NCBI RefSeq assembly: GCF_000220705.2
Contig: NZ_CP023202.1
Span: 7,036,501-7,100,500 of the forward strand
Source: Streptomyces xinghaiensis S187
GTDB lineage: Bacteria; Actinomycetota; Actinomycetes; Streptomycetales; Streptomycetaceae
DNA: 64,000 nucleotides
Direction: 5' to 3'
Shown here: in pieces, positions 24,826-34,076 of the stretch
Numbering within the stretch: the stretch's first letter is position 1
Layout of the letters: the number at the start of each line of letters is the position of its first letter
Made by a program: the position numbers and the translations under genes
Notes under the pieces: generated by a model
What the model saw: the letters and a program-made list of their open reading frames with translations, nothing else
Database searches by the model: none
What the model was told of the DNA's origin: nothing

Positions 24826-27693
24826 ATGATGAACAGCGATGCCCCGGCCGGCGGAACACCTCTCCTTGACCCCCGCATGTGGGGAAAGGAGAACGGCTTA
24901 CCGCGGCCGTACCCGGTGGTGTGTCACCTGCTCGACACCGCCGCTGTGTTCTCCGCGCTTTGGGACGGTTTGCTCGGCGAGCGGATGCGGCAGCGTCTGG
25001 CTGATGCTCTGGGCTTGCCTCCGGGGGAGACGCGGGCTGTGCTGTCGTTCTGGGCCGGGTTGCACGACCTGGGCAAGATCACGCCGCCGTTTCAGGCTCA
25101 GGTGCCGGCGGCGTTCGCGGCTGTGCGCGACGAGCCGGTCTATCTGAGAGCCCCGGGTGCCGAGAGCGACAGAGCGTTCCGGCATGAGATCGCGACCCAC
25201 TGGGCCTTGGCGCTGCTGCTGGACGAGATTGGGTACCCCGGTGATCGCCGGCTGTTGCGCAGGGCAGTGAGTCACCAGGTCGCGCAACTTCTCGGTGGAC
25301 ACCACGGGTGTTTCGGAGCCGTCCTGAAGCAGAAGGAGTTGGCTGCTTCGAGTACCTACCAGCGTGGTCTGGGGGAGGACGGGTGGGCGGCGCAGCGTCG
25401 GGCTCACTTCGCCGAGGTGCGGCGGGTTGTTGGTGCCACGGCTGTGCCGGAGCGAGGGCTTCCGGCTGAGCTGGCCGTTGTGGTCAGTGGGTTGGTGGTG
25501 GTGGCCGACTGGCTGGCCAGTCAGATCGACGCGATCAAACCCTTGCTGCCGCCCGCGGACTGGCAGGGCACGCCGGAGGAACTGGACGCTCACTGGGTGC
25601 GGACAGTGGCCGCGGCAACGGATCTGGTGAGCGCGGCGAGGCTGGGGCGGGCGCGGTTCGCGACGCAGACGTTCGCCGAGATGTTCCCGTTCACTCCCAA
25701 CGACCTTCAGCGCGATCTGGTGGAACACCTTCCCGGACTGGTCGCACAGCGCGGTCCCGGTCTGTTGCTGGTGACGGCGCCGACCGGTGACGGCAAGACG
25801 GAGGCGGCTCTCTTCGCGTCCTCCGTCCTCGGCCGGGCCGCCGATGCCCGGGGGCTGTACTTCGCCCTGCCAACCATGGCTACCGCCGACGCGATGTTCC
25901 CGCGGGTGGAAAAGTTCGCGGGGAAGGCGCTGGCGGGCGAGCGGGCGCTGACATTGCTGCACTCCATGGCCTGGCTCAGCCCCGCCTACAACCGGTCGGA
26001 GGGCCGTGACGACGCCCAGGCGCGAAACGGCGGCCTGAGTGCGGAGGAGAGCACGGCCACCGAAGCCGGGGCCTGGCTGCGTGGGCGCAAGCGCGGATTG
26101 CTCGCTCCGCTCGGGGCCGGGACGATCGACCAGGCGCTCAGCGCTGTTCTGCCCGTCACCCACAACGCACTGCGCTTGTTCAGCCTGTCCGACAAGGTCT
26201 TCGTCGTCGATGAAGCGCACGCCTACGGGCCGTGGATGCACAAGCTCCTGACCCGGCTGCTGGAGTGGCTTGGGGCGTTCGGCGCGCCGGTCGTTCTGCT
26301 GTCGGCGACGTTGACGGGCCGGGTGGCGGCTTCCCTGGTGGATGCCTACCGGCGCGGTGCCGGCTTCACGGAGCCGACGGCGGTTGAGCCCTGCTACCCC
26401 GGCTGGCTGTTCACCGACGCCGCCACCGGTGAGGTCTCCGCTCCCCGCACGACCTCCACCGACCGGGCCCGGACGCTCGATGTGTCAGTGCATCGAGTCG
26501 CTTGGGATGCGGGCGAGGCACCGAGGGCGGCCGTTGCCCCGGGAGGGCGCCGAGCGGCGCTGCGGAAGGCTCTGCGGCCGGTGGCCGAGCAGGGCGGCAC
26601 GGCGTTGGTGTGCTGCACCACAGTGGCCGAGGCCCAGAGCACCTTCCGGGATCTGTGCGAGGCATTTCCCGCCCTGGCGGCGCGGGAGGGCGGGCTCCGG
26701 CTGCTGCATTCGCGATTCCCGGCAGTGACCAGGCAGAAGATCACGGCCGAGTGCGAATCCGCGTACGGGAAGCCCCGCTCGGACGAAGACACGGCGAGCC
26801 CGCGCCCCGCGTCGATCCTCGTCGCCACACAGGTGGTTGAGCAGTCACTCGACTTCGACTTCGACTTGGTCGTCACCGACCTCGCTCCGCTGGCTCAGCT
26901 TCTCCAGCGCGCCGGCCGTGCCCGCCGCCACGCTCGGGGAGACCGGGGACGTCCTGCGTGGGCACTGCCGGAAGAGCGGCCGCGGCTGGTGGTCCTGGAG
27001 CCGGTCGACGACCGGAAGGAGACCGAGATCCCCCGCACCTGGGGCCAGGTCTATGACGCCGCCCTGCTGCACCGCACGGCTCTTCTCCTGCACGAACAGG
27101 TGGAGAGCGGCATTAACGTCCCGGCGGACGTGCAGCGCCTCATCGACGCCGTGTACGCGGAGGACTTCATCGAGGGCCTGGATCCGGCTGCCGAGCGGGA
27201 GTTGCGTCAGCTGGACGCCCAGCGTCTCGCTGACGAGGCAGCGGAGGAGCACATGGCCCGCGTAGTGAGCATCTGCGCGCCGGCGGACGTGGCGGGCGAC
27301 CTGCACCGGCTCAGCCGCCGGGAAGCCGGGGTCACCGAGGAGCTGCTCACCACTCGGCTGGGCGCGGACACCGGGCGGGTGCTGTGCCTGTACGAGCAGG
27401 CCGACGGGGCGCTCACGCTCGACGAGGACGGCAAGGCCGTGCTTCCTGTCGGTGGCCCGCGGGGGCTCGACCGGGATGCTCTGGCACAAATCATGTCGCA
27501 CGTGACTCCCGTGCCGGGCAAGTGGTTGCGCTCCGGCCCGGAGAGCCATCCCCAGCCGGAGAGCTGGGAGGAGCGACCAGTGTTGCGGGATCTGATGCTG
27601 CTCCGCATACAACCGGAAGGCGACGGCACGTGGATCTGCCGCAGCGGGGGCCGGTCCATCAGGATCTCGGCGGTGGGTCTGGAGTCGGTGTGA
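24826..27693 (+). CDS. cas3: CRISPR-associated helicase-nuclease Cas3 (type I-E)
   Basis: About 955 residues. Two adjacent ATGs (24826, 24829) are possible starts; the longer frame upstream would run into the leader. The N-terminal HD nuclease is shown by H34 and the GLHDLGK motif (H80, D81). The helicase core has APTGDGKT (~318-325), DEAH (462-465), SATLTGR and the motif VI-like QLLQRAGRARRH. Cas3 is recruited by Cascade bound to target DNA, then nicks and unwinds it 3' to 5'. All key residues are present, so it should be active. It is separated from cas8e by an unusual 212-bp gap, so it may be transcribed apart from the Cascade genes. Confidence 0.97.
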   Translation: MMNSDAPAGGTPLLDPRMWGKENGLPRPYPVVCHLLDTAAVFSALWDGLLGERMRQRLADALGLPPGETRAVLSFWAGLHDLGKITPPFQAQVPAAFAAVRDEPVYLRAPGAESDRAFRHEIATHWALALLLDEIGYPGDRRLLRRAVSHQVAQLLGGHHGCFGAVLKQKELAASSTYQRGLGEDGWAAQRRAHFAEVRRVVGATAVPERGLPAELAVVVSGLVVVADWLASQIDAIKPLLPPADWQGTPEELDAHWVRTVAAATDLVSAARLGRARFATQTFAEMFPFTPNDLQRDLVEHLPGLVAQRGPGLLLVTAPTGDGKTEAALFASSVLGRAADARGLYFALPTMATADAMFPRVEKFAGKALAGERALTLLHSMAWLSPAYNRSEGRDDAQARNGGLSAEESTATEAGAWLRGRKRGLLAPLGAGTIDQALSAVLPVTHNALRLFSLSDKVFVVDEAHAYGPWMHKLLTRLLEWLGAFGAPVVLLSATLTGRVAASLVDAYRRGAGFTEPTAVEPCYPGWLFTDAATGEVSAPRTTSTDRARTLDVSVHRVAWDAGEAPRAAVAPGGRRAALRKALRPVAEQGGTALVCCTTVAEAQSTFRDLCEAFPALAAREGGLRLLHSRFPAVTRQKITAECESAYGKPRSDEDTASPRPASILVATQVVEQSLDFDFDLVVTDLAPLAQLLQRAGRARRHARGDRGRPAWALPEERPRLVVLEPVDDRKETEIPRTWGQVYDAALLHRTALLLHEQVESGINVPADVQRLIDAVYAEDFIEGLDPAAERELRQLDAQRLADEAAEEHMARVVSICAPADVAGDLHRLSRREAGVTEELLTTRLGADTGRVLCLYEQADGALTLDEDGKAVLPVGGPRGLDRDALAQIMSHVTPVPGKWLRSGPESHPQPESWEERPVLRDLMLLRIQPEGDGTWICRSGGRSIRISAVGLESV

Positions 27694-27696
27694 GCA

Positions 27697-27733
27697 GTTT
27701 GTCAAATCGCTAGTCGCCTTCAGCGACAGGCTT
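27697..27733 (-). promoter_or_regulatory. Candidate target site of the crRNA-like element
   Basis: On the minus strand AAG (27733-27731), the canonical type I-E PAM, is followed by CCTGTCGC and a further GGCGA. Positions 1-8, 10, 11 and 13-17 of this protospacer equal the pseudo-spacer encoded at 27842-27809 (15 of the first 17); beyond position 21 they diverge. The site lies between a TTGTCA (27699-27704) and a TACGGT (27736-27741) that could be promoter elements of the cas8e operon, although their spacing is too long for one promoter. Confidence 0.6.
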
Positions 27734-27782
27734 GCTACGGTGAGCCACCACATCGGTCCGTGCCCCACCACTGCGGCTGCGG

Positions 27783-27870
27783 TGGTCCACGCCCGCCTGC
27801 GCGGGCACGGGCAGATCTCGTCTCTTCGCCGTCGGCGACAGGCGGATCACCCCCGCTCTCGTGCGGGGAC
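27783..27870 (-). ncRNA. Degenerate mini-CRISPR: candidate Cas-regulating crRNA-like RNA
   Basis: On the minus strand a 28-nt pseudo-repeat (27870-27843) reads GT, stem CCCCGC, loop ACGAGA, stem GCGGGG, handle GTGATCCG. The array handles are GTGAGCCG and GTGACCCG, and the stem differs from theirs by a compensatory T-A to C-G change. Next come a 34-nt pseudo-spacer (27842-27809) and a second pseudo-repeat (27808-27783): GT, stem GCCCGC, loop GCAG, stem GCGGGC, then GTGGACCA. Cas6e could therefore process a crRNA with a normal 8-nt handle. A -10-like CACAAT at 27884-27879 would start transcription near the first pseudo-repeat. The guide's 5' part matches the site at 27730-27713. This is the plan of CreR/CreA-type RNAs that direct Cascade to repress cas genes. 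Confidence 0.65.
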
Positions 27871-27905
27871 CCCACCACATTGTGTCCTGAACGGCAGGGA
27901 GCCAC

Positions 27906-29474
27906 ATGCCAACAGACCCCTACAACGTGCTCTACGAGCCGGAAATCCCGGTTCGCTGGGTCTCTACTGCGCCTGATCCGGTGACAGGCCAGTTAACCGG
28001 TCGAATTGGTCTGCAGGATGTGCTGCTGCGCAGCGCCGATATCGCCAGCCTGGCGATCCCCGTACCGCCCGCGCACTCCGCCCTGTTGCGCATCCTCTAC
28101 GCCCTGACCGCGCGGGTGACCGGGCTGGACGAGGCCGGCCCCGGGGACTGGGGGGAGCGACGCCAGCAGGTCCTGGACGAAGGCCGCCTGCCGGTGGACG
28201 GGATCGAGAAGTACTTCGCCGAGTACCGCGACCGGTTCTTCCTGTACGGCGGCGAGGGCGGGCGGCCCTGGATGCAGGATCCGCGCCTGGCCGAGCAGTG
28301 CGACCCGGACAACACCGCCGGGGTCAACAAGCTGATCGTGACCCGGCCCTCAGGCAACAACCATGCCTGGTTCCGGCACGGCAGCGACAGCGCCCCGGAC
28401 CTGCCCACCGCCTCGGAAGCCCTCCTGAACCTCCTGGTGTGGCACTACTACGGCCCCTCCGGCCGCTGTTCGGCCCGTGAGGTCAACGGGGTCAAGACCG
28501 CCAGCGCGACCGCGGGTCCGCTGCGGACGGCCCTGTCCTACCACCCGGAGGGCGACACGCTCTTCGAGACGCTGCTGGCTGGCCTGGTCCCTCCGGAGAC
28601 GACCGTGCGCCGCACGGAGGACCGGTGCCCCTGGGAGTGGGACGAACTGCCCGACCCGGATGCCCCGCCTCCCGTGCCCTCGGGCCCGTGTTCCCGGCTC
28701 ACCGCCTGCTCCCAGCACGCCGTGCTGCTCGTTCCGGACGAGGAGAACAAGGGATTGATCCGGGACGCCTACATCACCTGGGCGTACCGCACGGGCCGTA
28801 TTCCGCGCGACGACAACTACCTGATCTGGCAGATCAGTCAGCAGGGCAACCGCTATCCGCGCCCGGCGAAGGCGGACCGTGCGCTGTGGCGCGACCTGGA
28901 CGCCCTGCTCCTGCACGAGCCGGTTGGCGCCTCCCAGCCCCAGCAGCCCAAGGTCTTCGACGCCGCGTTCGAAGTGTCGGAGTTCCTGCGGGTGCGGGCG
29001 CTCGGCTTCGAGCAGGAGGGGCAGGCCAAGGACACCCAGTTCGTGGACGCTTCCACCCCGCCCGTCCTGGGATACGTCGAGAAGCTCGCCCCGCGCACCG
29101 CACCGGCCGTGGCCCGGATGCGGCAGCTCGGCGAGATGTACGGCCAGCGTCTGGACCGCGCCGTCAAGCGCGCGTGGGCCGCCTACATGGACGATGCGAA
29201 GGCCGACGCCGGCACCTGGGCAGCGGAGGCGGCCGCGCGCTACTGGCCGAAGGCCGAGGCCGAGTTCTGGGCCCGGTTCCGGAGCCTGGACCGAAGTGGC
29301 CGGGCCCTCGACGTCGGCTTCGACCCGGCCGCCACCCGGGCCGCGTTCCTGGGGCTCGCCCAGGAGGCGTACGACACCGTGACGGGCTCCGTCACCCGCA
29401 CCCTGCGTGGCGCGAAGGCGGTATCCAACGCCCGCGTCGAGCTGTACGGCGGCCCGCGCAAGAAGCGCGCCTGA
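27906..29474 (+). CDS. cas8e: Cascade large subunit Cas8e (CasA/Cse1)
   Basis: 522 residues from ATG at 27906, ribosome site GGCAGGGAG. The family pattern is clear: N-terminal YNVLYEPEIPVRW, the segment HAWFRHGSDS near residue 155, the WHYYGPSGRCSAREVNG block, and a helical-bundle C-terminal half. Cas8e recognises the PAM and recruits Cas3. First gene of a tightly packed seven-gene operon (cas8e-cas11-cas7e-cas5e-cas6e-cas1e-cas2e). Codons near 28677-28710 (protein PSGPCSRLTACS) are matched almost perfectly by a spacer of array 1. Confidence 0.95.
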   Translation: MPTDPYNVLYEPEIPVRWVSTAPDPVTGQLTGRIGLQDVLLRSADIASLAIPVPPAHSALLRILYALTARVTGLDEAGPGDWGERRQQVLDEGRLPVDGIEKYFAEYRDRFFLYGGEGGRPWMQDPRLAEQCDPDNTAGVNKLIVTRPSGNNHAWFRHGSDSAPDLPTASEALLNLLVWHYYGPSGRCSAREVNGVKTASATAGPLRTALSYHPEGDTLFETLLAGLVPPETTVRRTEDRCPWEWDELPDPDAPPPVPSGPCSRLTACSQHAVLLVPDEENKGLIRDAYITWAYRTGRIPRDDNYLIWQISQQGNRYPRPAKADRALWRDLDALLLHEPVGASQPQQPKVFDAAFEVSEFLRVRALGFEQEGQAKDTQFVDASTPPVLGYVEKLAPRTAPAVARMRQLGEMYGQRLDRAVKRAWAAYMDDAKADAGTWAAEAAARYWPKAEAEFWARFRSLDRSGRALDVGFDPAATRAAFLGLAQEAYDTVTGSVTRTLRGAKAVSNARVELYGGPRKKRA

Positions 29475-29550
29475 ACCGCCTGCCCGAACCCCGGTTGTGA
29501 AACAGCCGCCCAACGGGCCATATCTGCCTGCCCAACAGAGAGGAAGCAGC

Positions 29551-30345
29551 ATGTCCACCGGGACACCACCCCACGATCCGGCCACAGCCCGACGTCGGCA
29601 GCGCCTGGCCTACACCGCCTGGATCGAGCAGATCTGCCGCAGCGACCCGGGAGCCCGTACGGCCCTGCGGAGCGGACTGCGCCGGGACATTGACGACGTC
29701 CCGCGCATGCACCGCTTGGTCACGCGCTGGCTGCCTCAGGACCGGGCCGTGTCCGGCGCCGAGCAGCGGGCGTACTACGCGGTGGCCGCCATGATCGCCG
29801 ATCAGCCCCGCAGCAGCCTCGGCGCCTCCGCACCGGCTTCCGACGACGACACCGCCGACGAGGACACGGCCCCTGTCGGCACCGACCCGGAGAACAGCCC
29901 GGGCGACGGCGACGGAGCCGCTTCGAGGAAGACGGCCGCCCGCTACGGCGACAGCCTCGGCACGGCCTTCGCGCTCGCCGTCACCACGGGCCCGGGCCGG
30001 GACCGCGAGATGCGTGAGTCCACGGCGGAGGCCCGCCTCAACCTCCTCACCCGGCAGAGCACCAACGGGCTCCACCGGCACCTGCCCGCCGCCGTCCGCT
30101 ACGTCCGTGACATCGGAGTCCCCGTCGATTGGGCTCAACTGCTGGACGACCTGATCGCCTGGCCCGCCCACTCCGGCCGGATCTCCCGCCGCTGGCTGCA
30201 GGACTACTACCGGCTGCGCGCAGCGGACCTGCGTGCCAAGGCCGAGACCGGCGACCGGCAGGAGCTGGAGGAAGCCGGCCTGCTGCACGTACCCGGCCCA
30301 CGGCCGCAGAGCCCGGCCGCCTCTTCCCCGACGACCACTGCCTGA
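29551..30345 (+). CDS. cas11: Cascade small subunit Cas11 (CasB/Cse2)
   Basis: 264 residues from ATG at 29551 behind GAGAGGAAG. Two helical domains match Cse2: residues ~10-75 (RLAYTAWIEQICRSDPGARTALRSGLRRDIDDVPRMH region) and ~125-225 (SLGTAFALAV, LNLLTRQSTNGLHRHLP, ISRRWLQDYY). Between them is an acidic Asp/Ala-rich insert (~90-125) that makes the protein longer than the ~160-200 residues typical of the family. Two copies line the Cascade backbone and stabilise the R-loop. Confidence 0.92.
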   Translation: MSTGTPPHDPATARRRQRLAYTAWIEQICRSDPGARTALRSGLRRDIDDVPRMHRLVTRWLPQDRAVSGAEQRAYYAVAAMIADQPRSSLGASAPASDDDTADEDTAPVGTDPENSPGDGDGAASRKTAARYGDSLGTAFALAVTTGPGRDREMRESTAEARLNLLTRQSTNGLHRHLPAAVRYVRDIGVPVDWAQLLDDLIAWPAHSGRISRRWLQDYYRLRAADLRAKAETGDRQELEEAGLLHVPGPRPQSPAASSPTTTA

Positions 30346-30358
30346 AGGAGACATCACC

Positions 30359-31540
30359 ATGACCGCACCCGCCCGTTTCATCGACATTCACGCCCTGCAG
30401 TCCATCCCGTTCGCCAACCTGAACCGGGACGACACCAACTCCGTCAAGACCGTCCAGTACGGCAACACCCTGCGTACCCGCGTCAGCAGCCAGTCCTGGA
30501 AGCGGGCCATGCGCACCTTCTTCCAGGAGCGGATCGGTGACGCGGCCCTGCGTACCCGGCGCATCGGCGAGCGCGTGAGCCGTGAGCTGCAGGAGCGCGG
30601 CTGGCCCTCGGAACTCGCGCAGCGCGCCGGCGGTCACGTCGCGGCTGGCAGCAGCATCAAGTTCGAGCTGGCCAAGAACCGGGAGGACCCCAAGCAGATC
30701 GTCCCCAACAAGGTCCTCACCAACGCGATGGTCTACGTCCCCCGGGCCGCGGTCGCCGAACTCGCCGACCTGGCCGAGGAGAAGCGCGAGGCCTTGGAGA
30801 AGGCCAAGGACATCAAGAAGCCCTCCGACAAGAGCGTCCTGCCCAACGACCGCATCGAAGCGGTCCTGCGCTCCCGGAACGGCGTGATCAACCTCTTCGG
30901 GCGGATGCTCGCCGAGATCGACGACGCCGGTGTCGACGGGGCCGTGCAGGTCGCCCACGCCCTGACCACGCACGAGACGGACGTCGAGCTCGACTACTTC
31001 TCCGCCGTCGACGACATCACCGACGCCTGGGACGACGCCACGGGCAGCGGGCACATGGGCCACGCCGAGTTCAGCGCCGGCACCTTCTACCGCTACGCCA
31101 CCGTGGACCTGCGCGACCTCACCGCGAACATCGGCGACGACCCGCAGGCGGCCCGGGAGCTGGTCTCCGCCTTCCTCGTCTCCTTCATCGAGTCCCTGCC
31201 GCAGGCCAAGAAGAACTCCACCGCCCCGCACACCATCCCCGGCCTCGTTCACGTCGCCGTGCGCTCCGACCGGCCCCTGTCCTACGCGGCGGCGTTCGAG
31301 GAGCCGGTCCGCGCCGCCGACATCGGCGGCTTCGCGGCCCGCTCCGTCACGGCGCTGGACACCTACGCCGAGGCGGCCAACAAGCTCCTCGGCACCGGCC
31401 GGATCCTCACCTCAGGATGGGCCGGCCTCGACCCCAAGGACCTGACCGGACTCGGCCGACGCCACGACTCCTTCGACGGCCTGATCGGCCACGCGGTGGA
31501 CACCGCCCTCGGCGACGGCGGCGCCGAGGCCGCGGCATGA
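30359..31540 (+). CDS. cas7e: Cascade backbone subunit Cas7e (CasC/Cse4)
   Basis: 393 residues from ATG at 30359, ribosome site GAAGGAG. It opens with the conserved FIDIHALQSIPFANLNRDD, then VKTVQYGNTLRTRVSSQSWKRAMR, and later has VELDYFSAVDDI and ALTTHETDVELD. Six copies polymerise along the crRNA spacer in type I-E Cascade. The length is close to the usual 350-400. Its TGA overlaps the cas5e start by four bases. Confidence 0.96.
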   Translation: MTAPARFIDIHALQSIPFANLNRDDTNSVKTVQYGNTLRTRVSSQSWKRAMRTFFQERIGDAALRTRRIGERVSRELQERGWPSELAQRAGGHVAAGSSIKFELAKNREDPKQIVPNKVLTNAMVYVPRAAVAELADLAEEKREALEKAKDIKKPSDKSVLPNDRIEAVLRSRNGVINLFGRMLAEIDDAGVDGAVQVAHALTTHETDVELDYFSAVDDITDAWDDATGSGHMGHAEFSAGTFYRYATVDLRDLTANIGDDPQAARELVSAFLVSFIESLPQAKKNSTAPHTIPGLVHVAVRSDRPLSYAAAFEEPVRAADIGGFAARSVTALDTYAEAANKLLGTGRILTSGWAGLDPKDLTGLGRRHDSFDGLIGHAVDTALGDGGAEAAA

Positions 31541-32388
31541 GCGCCGTAACCACCGCCGCTCCCGGGCTGCTGCTGCGCCTTGCCGGCCCCCTGCAGTCCT
31601 GGGGTGAACACAGCCACTTCAACGAACGCGACACCGCCCGCTTCCCCACCCGGTCCGGCGTCATCGGTCTCCTCGCCGCCGCACAAGGCCGACGGCGCAA
31701 CCAGCCCATCGACGACCTCACCCGGCTGTCGCTGACCATCCGCGCCGACCGGCCCGGCGTGCTCCTGCGCGACCTGCACACCGTCGGCGGCGGCCTGCCC
31801 ACCAAGGCCACCGTCACCACCGCCGAAGGCAAGAAGCGCCCCGGTGACACGGGAACGCTGCTCACCCACCGCACCTATCTCGCCGACGCGGCCTTCACTG
31901 TCGCCGTCACCGGGACCGACGACGCGGAGGGACGGGACACGCTGGCGCGCTGTGCCGAGGCCCTGCGCCATCCCCACTGGCCCCCGTTCCTGGGCCGGCG
32001 GTCCTGTCCTCCGGAGGGCCCCGTCCTCCTGGGCGAGAGCGACAACGCCCTGCACCACCTGGTCCACCTCCCCCTGGCCGGCCCACCGCCCCGAGGAGAG
32101 CAAGGCGTCGAGTTCCTCTCCGACCAGCCGCTGGACCGGCTCCCGGTGCCCGGCCACCTCGTCACAGCGGACGGCGGGGACGGACGCCACCCCTCCAGCG
32201 AGGTCAACGACGAACCGATCTCCTTCCACCCGCGCCACCGCACCCACCGGGCGCGCCCCCTGTACCGGCGCACCGTCCGGCTCCCCCACGCCCAGTACGC
32301 CGGCCTGGACGCCGAACACAAACACCTGGCCCGGCTCCAGGACTACCTGACCAGCCACCTGAACGACCCGGAAGGGAGGCACCGTTGA
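31537..32388 (+). CDS. cas5e: Cascade subunit Cas5e (CasD)
   Basis: 283 residues from ATG at 31537 (ATGA overlap with cas7e). The family signature is present: LLLRLAGPLQSWGEHSHFNERDT near the N-terminus, TRSGVIGLLAAAQG, and RDLHTVGGG. Cas5e caps the Cascade backbone and holds the 5' handle of the crRNA. The C-terminus ends in a basic stretch that overlaps the cas6e start (TTGA). Confidence 0.95.
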   Translation: MSAVTTAAPGLLLRLAGPLQSWGEHSHFNERDTARFPTRSGVIGLLAAAQGRRRNQPIDDLTRLSLTIRADRPGVLLRDLHTVGGGLPTKATVTTAEGKKRPGDTGTLLTHRTYLADAAFTVAVTGTDDAEGRDTLARCAEALRHPHWPPFLGRRSCPPEGPVLLGESDNALHHLVHLPLAGPPPRGEQGVEFLSDQPLDRLPVPGHLVTADGGDGRHPSSEVNDEPISFHPRHRTHRARPLYRRTVRLPHAQYAGLDAEHKHLARLQDYLTSHLNDPEGRHR

Positions 32389-33059
32389 CCGCCTGGCTCA
32401 CCCGGATCATCCCGGACCAGCGCTCAGCCGACGCCCGCCGCGACACCGCCGGAACCGACGGGGCCATCCGTCTCCACCGCCGCCTGATGTCGCTCTTCCC
32501 CGATGACGCGGGCCCCGAGGCCCGGCGCCGATTCGGTGTCCTCTTCCGCACCGAGGACACCCCCGCCGGAGTCCACATCCTGCTGCAGAGCACCGAGAAG
32601 CCCGACCTCACCCGCCTCCCCGACGGCTACGGGGACGTCCGCAGCCGCCCCCTCGATCCGCTGCTGGACGCCCTGCGGGCCGGGCTGACCGTCCGCTACC
32701 GGTGCGTGGCCAGCGCCGTCCGCAAACCCGGGGCCACCACCAGAGCGCTGTACAACCTGCCCGCCGTGGTCCCGCTCAGCGGAGCCGCCGCCGACGAATG
32801 GTGGCTCCGCCAGGCCGACGCCACCGGGCTCAAACCCCTCCAGCTGCACTCGCAGCCCCTGGACACCGTCCACGGCCGGCGGGGAAACAGCGGCCCGGCG
32901 GCCCAACAGCGCGTCCGCCACGCCCGCACCCGCTTCGACGGCACCGCGGCCATCACCGACCCCGACCAGCTCCGGGAGAAGATCGTCGAAGGCATCGGCC
33001 GCGGAAAACCCTACGGCTGCGGCCTGCTCAGCATCGCGCCCGCGAGGGACGCCACGTGA
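32385..33059 (+). CDS. cas6e: crRNA-processing ribonuclease Cas6e (CasE/Cse3)
   Basis: 224 residues from TTG at 32385, overlapping the cas5e stop by four bases. H31 in IRLHRRLMSLFP is in the position of the catalytic histidine of Cse3 proteins. The C-terminal Gly-rich loop GIGRGKPYGCGLLSI is the RAMP-family RNA-binding signature. Cas6e cuts repeats at the base of the stem and leaves an 8-nt 5' handle. For these arrays that predicts handles GUGAGCCG (array 1) and GUGACCCG (array 2). The pseudo-repeat in the cas3-cas8e gap would give GUGAUCCG. Confidence 0.95.
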   Translation: MTAWLTRIIPDQRSADARRDTAGTDGAIRLHRRLMSLFPDDAGPEARRRFGVLFRTEDTPAGVHILLQSTEKPDLTRLPDGYGDVRSRPLDPLLDALRAGLTVRYRCVASAVRKPGATTRALYNLPAVVPLSGAAADEWWLRQADATGLKPLQLHSQPLDTVHGRRGNSGPAAQQRVRHARTRFDGTAAITDPDQLREKIVEGIGRGKPYGCGLLSIAPARDAT

Positions 33060-34051
33060 CACCGGCCACCGCATCCAGGGCCCAGCGAACTCCGGCCGAC
33101 GCCCGCCGGAAACTCGCCGCCCCCACCGTCGCCATGCTGCCGCGCATCGCGGACTCCCTGTCCTTCCTCTACCTCGACATCGTCCGCATCCACCAGGACG
33201 ACACCGGTGTCTGCGCCGAAGTCACCAGCGAACACCGCGGCACCGAAACCGTCTACCTGCCCACAGCCGCCCTCAGCTGCGTACTCCTCGGCCCCGGCAC
33301 CTCCATCACCGCCCGGGCCCTGGCCACCTTCGCGCGCCACGGAACCACCGTCCTCGTGACCGGCTCCGGCGGCGTGCGCTGCTACGCCGCCGCCCTGCCC
33401 GACTCCCTGACCACCACCTGGCTCGAACGCCAAACCCGCGCCTGGGCCGAGGACGACCGGCGCCTGGCCGTCGCCACGGCCATGTACGAGAAACGCTTCG
33501 GCCCGGGTACCGTGCCCTCGGGCAGCACCCTCGCCCAACTCCGAGGATTCGAAGGCCAGCGCGTCAAGGCCCACTACCGGCTGCTCGCGCAGCAGTACAA
33601 GATCGGCCGCTTCCGCCGCGCTTACGATCCCGCATCCTGGGACACCCAGGATCCGGTCAACCTGGCCCTGTCGTCCGCCAACACCTGTCTGTACGGCATC
33701 GTCCACGCGGCGATTCTCGCCCTGGGCTGCTCGCCGGCCCTCGGCTTCATCCACAACGGCAACCAGCAGGCGTTCGTCTACGACATCGCCGACCTCTACA
33801 AGGCCGACCTCACCATCCCGCTGGCGTTCTCCCTCCACGCCTCCACCAACCCGGAGGCCGAGGCCCGCCGCTCCTTCCGCGACGGCTTACGCCTCTTCAA
33901 GCTCCTCCCACGCATCGTCGCCGACGTCCAGCAGCTCCTCGACCCCGACACCGAGTACGAGGTCCCGGATCCGGAGGAACAACTGGTCGACCTGTGGGAC
34001 CCGGTGGCCGGAGCGATCCCCGGCGGGGTCAACCACGGAGTGGAGCCGTGA
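33056..34051 (+). CDS. cas1e: CRISPR integrase Cas1e
   Basis: 331 residues from GTG at 33056, overlapping the cas6e stop. The metal-binding residues are all visible: E166 in RGFEGQRVKAHY, H233 in GFIHNGNQQAF, and D243 and D246 in VYDIADLYK. Their spacing (67, 10, 3) equals that of the E. coli enzyme (E141, H208, D218, D221). There is a short N-terminal extension of ~25 residues. With Cas2 it inserts new spacers at the leader end, so adaptation should be functional. Confidence 0.97.
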   Translation: MTPATASRAQRTPADARRKLAAPTVAMLPRIADSLSFLYLDIVRIHQDDTGVCAEVTSEHRGTETVYLPTAALSCVLLGPGTSITARALATFARHGTTVLVTGSGGVRCYAAALPDSLTTTWLERQTRAWAEDDRRLAVATAMYEKRFGPGTVPSGSTLAQLRGFEGQRVKAHYRLLAQQYKIGRFRRAYDPASWDTQDPVNLALSSANTCLYGIVHAAILALGCSPALGFIHNGNQQAFVYDIADLYKADLTIPLAFSLHASTNPEAEARRSFRDGLRLFKLLPRIVADVQQLLDPDTEYEVPDPEEQLVDLWDPVAGAIPGGVNHGVEP

Positions 34052-34076
34052 CCGCGCCCACGAAGGGACACCGCCC

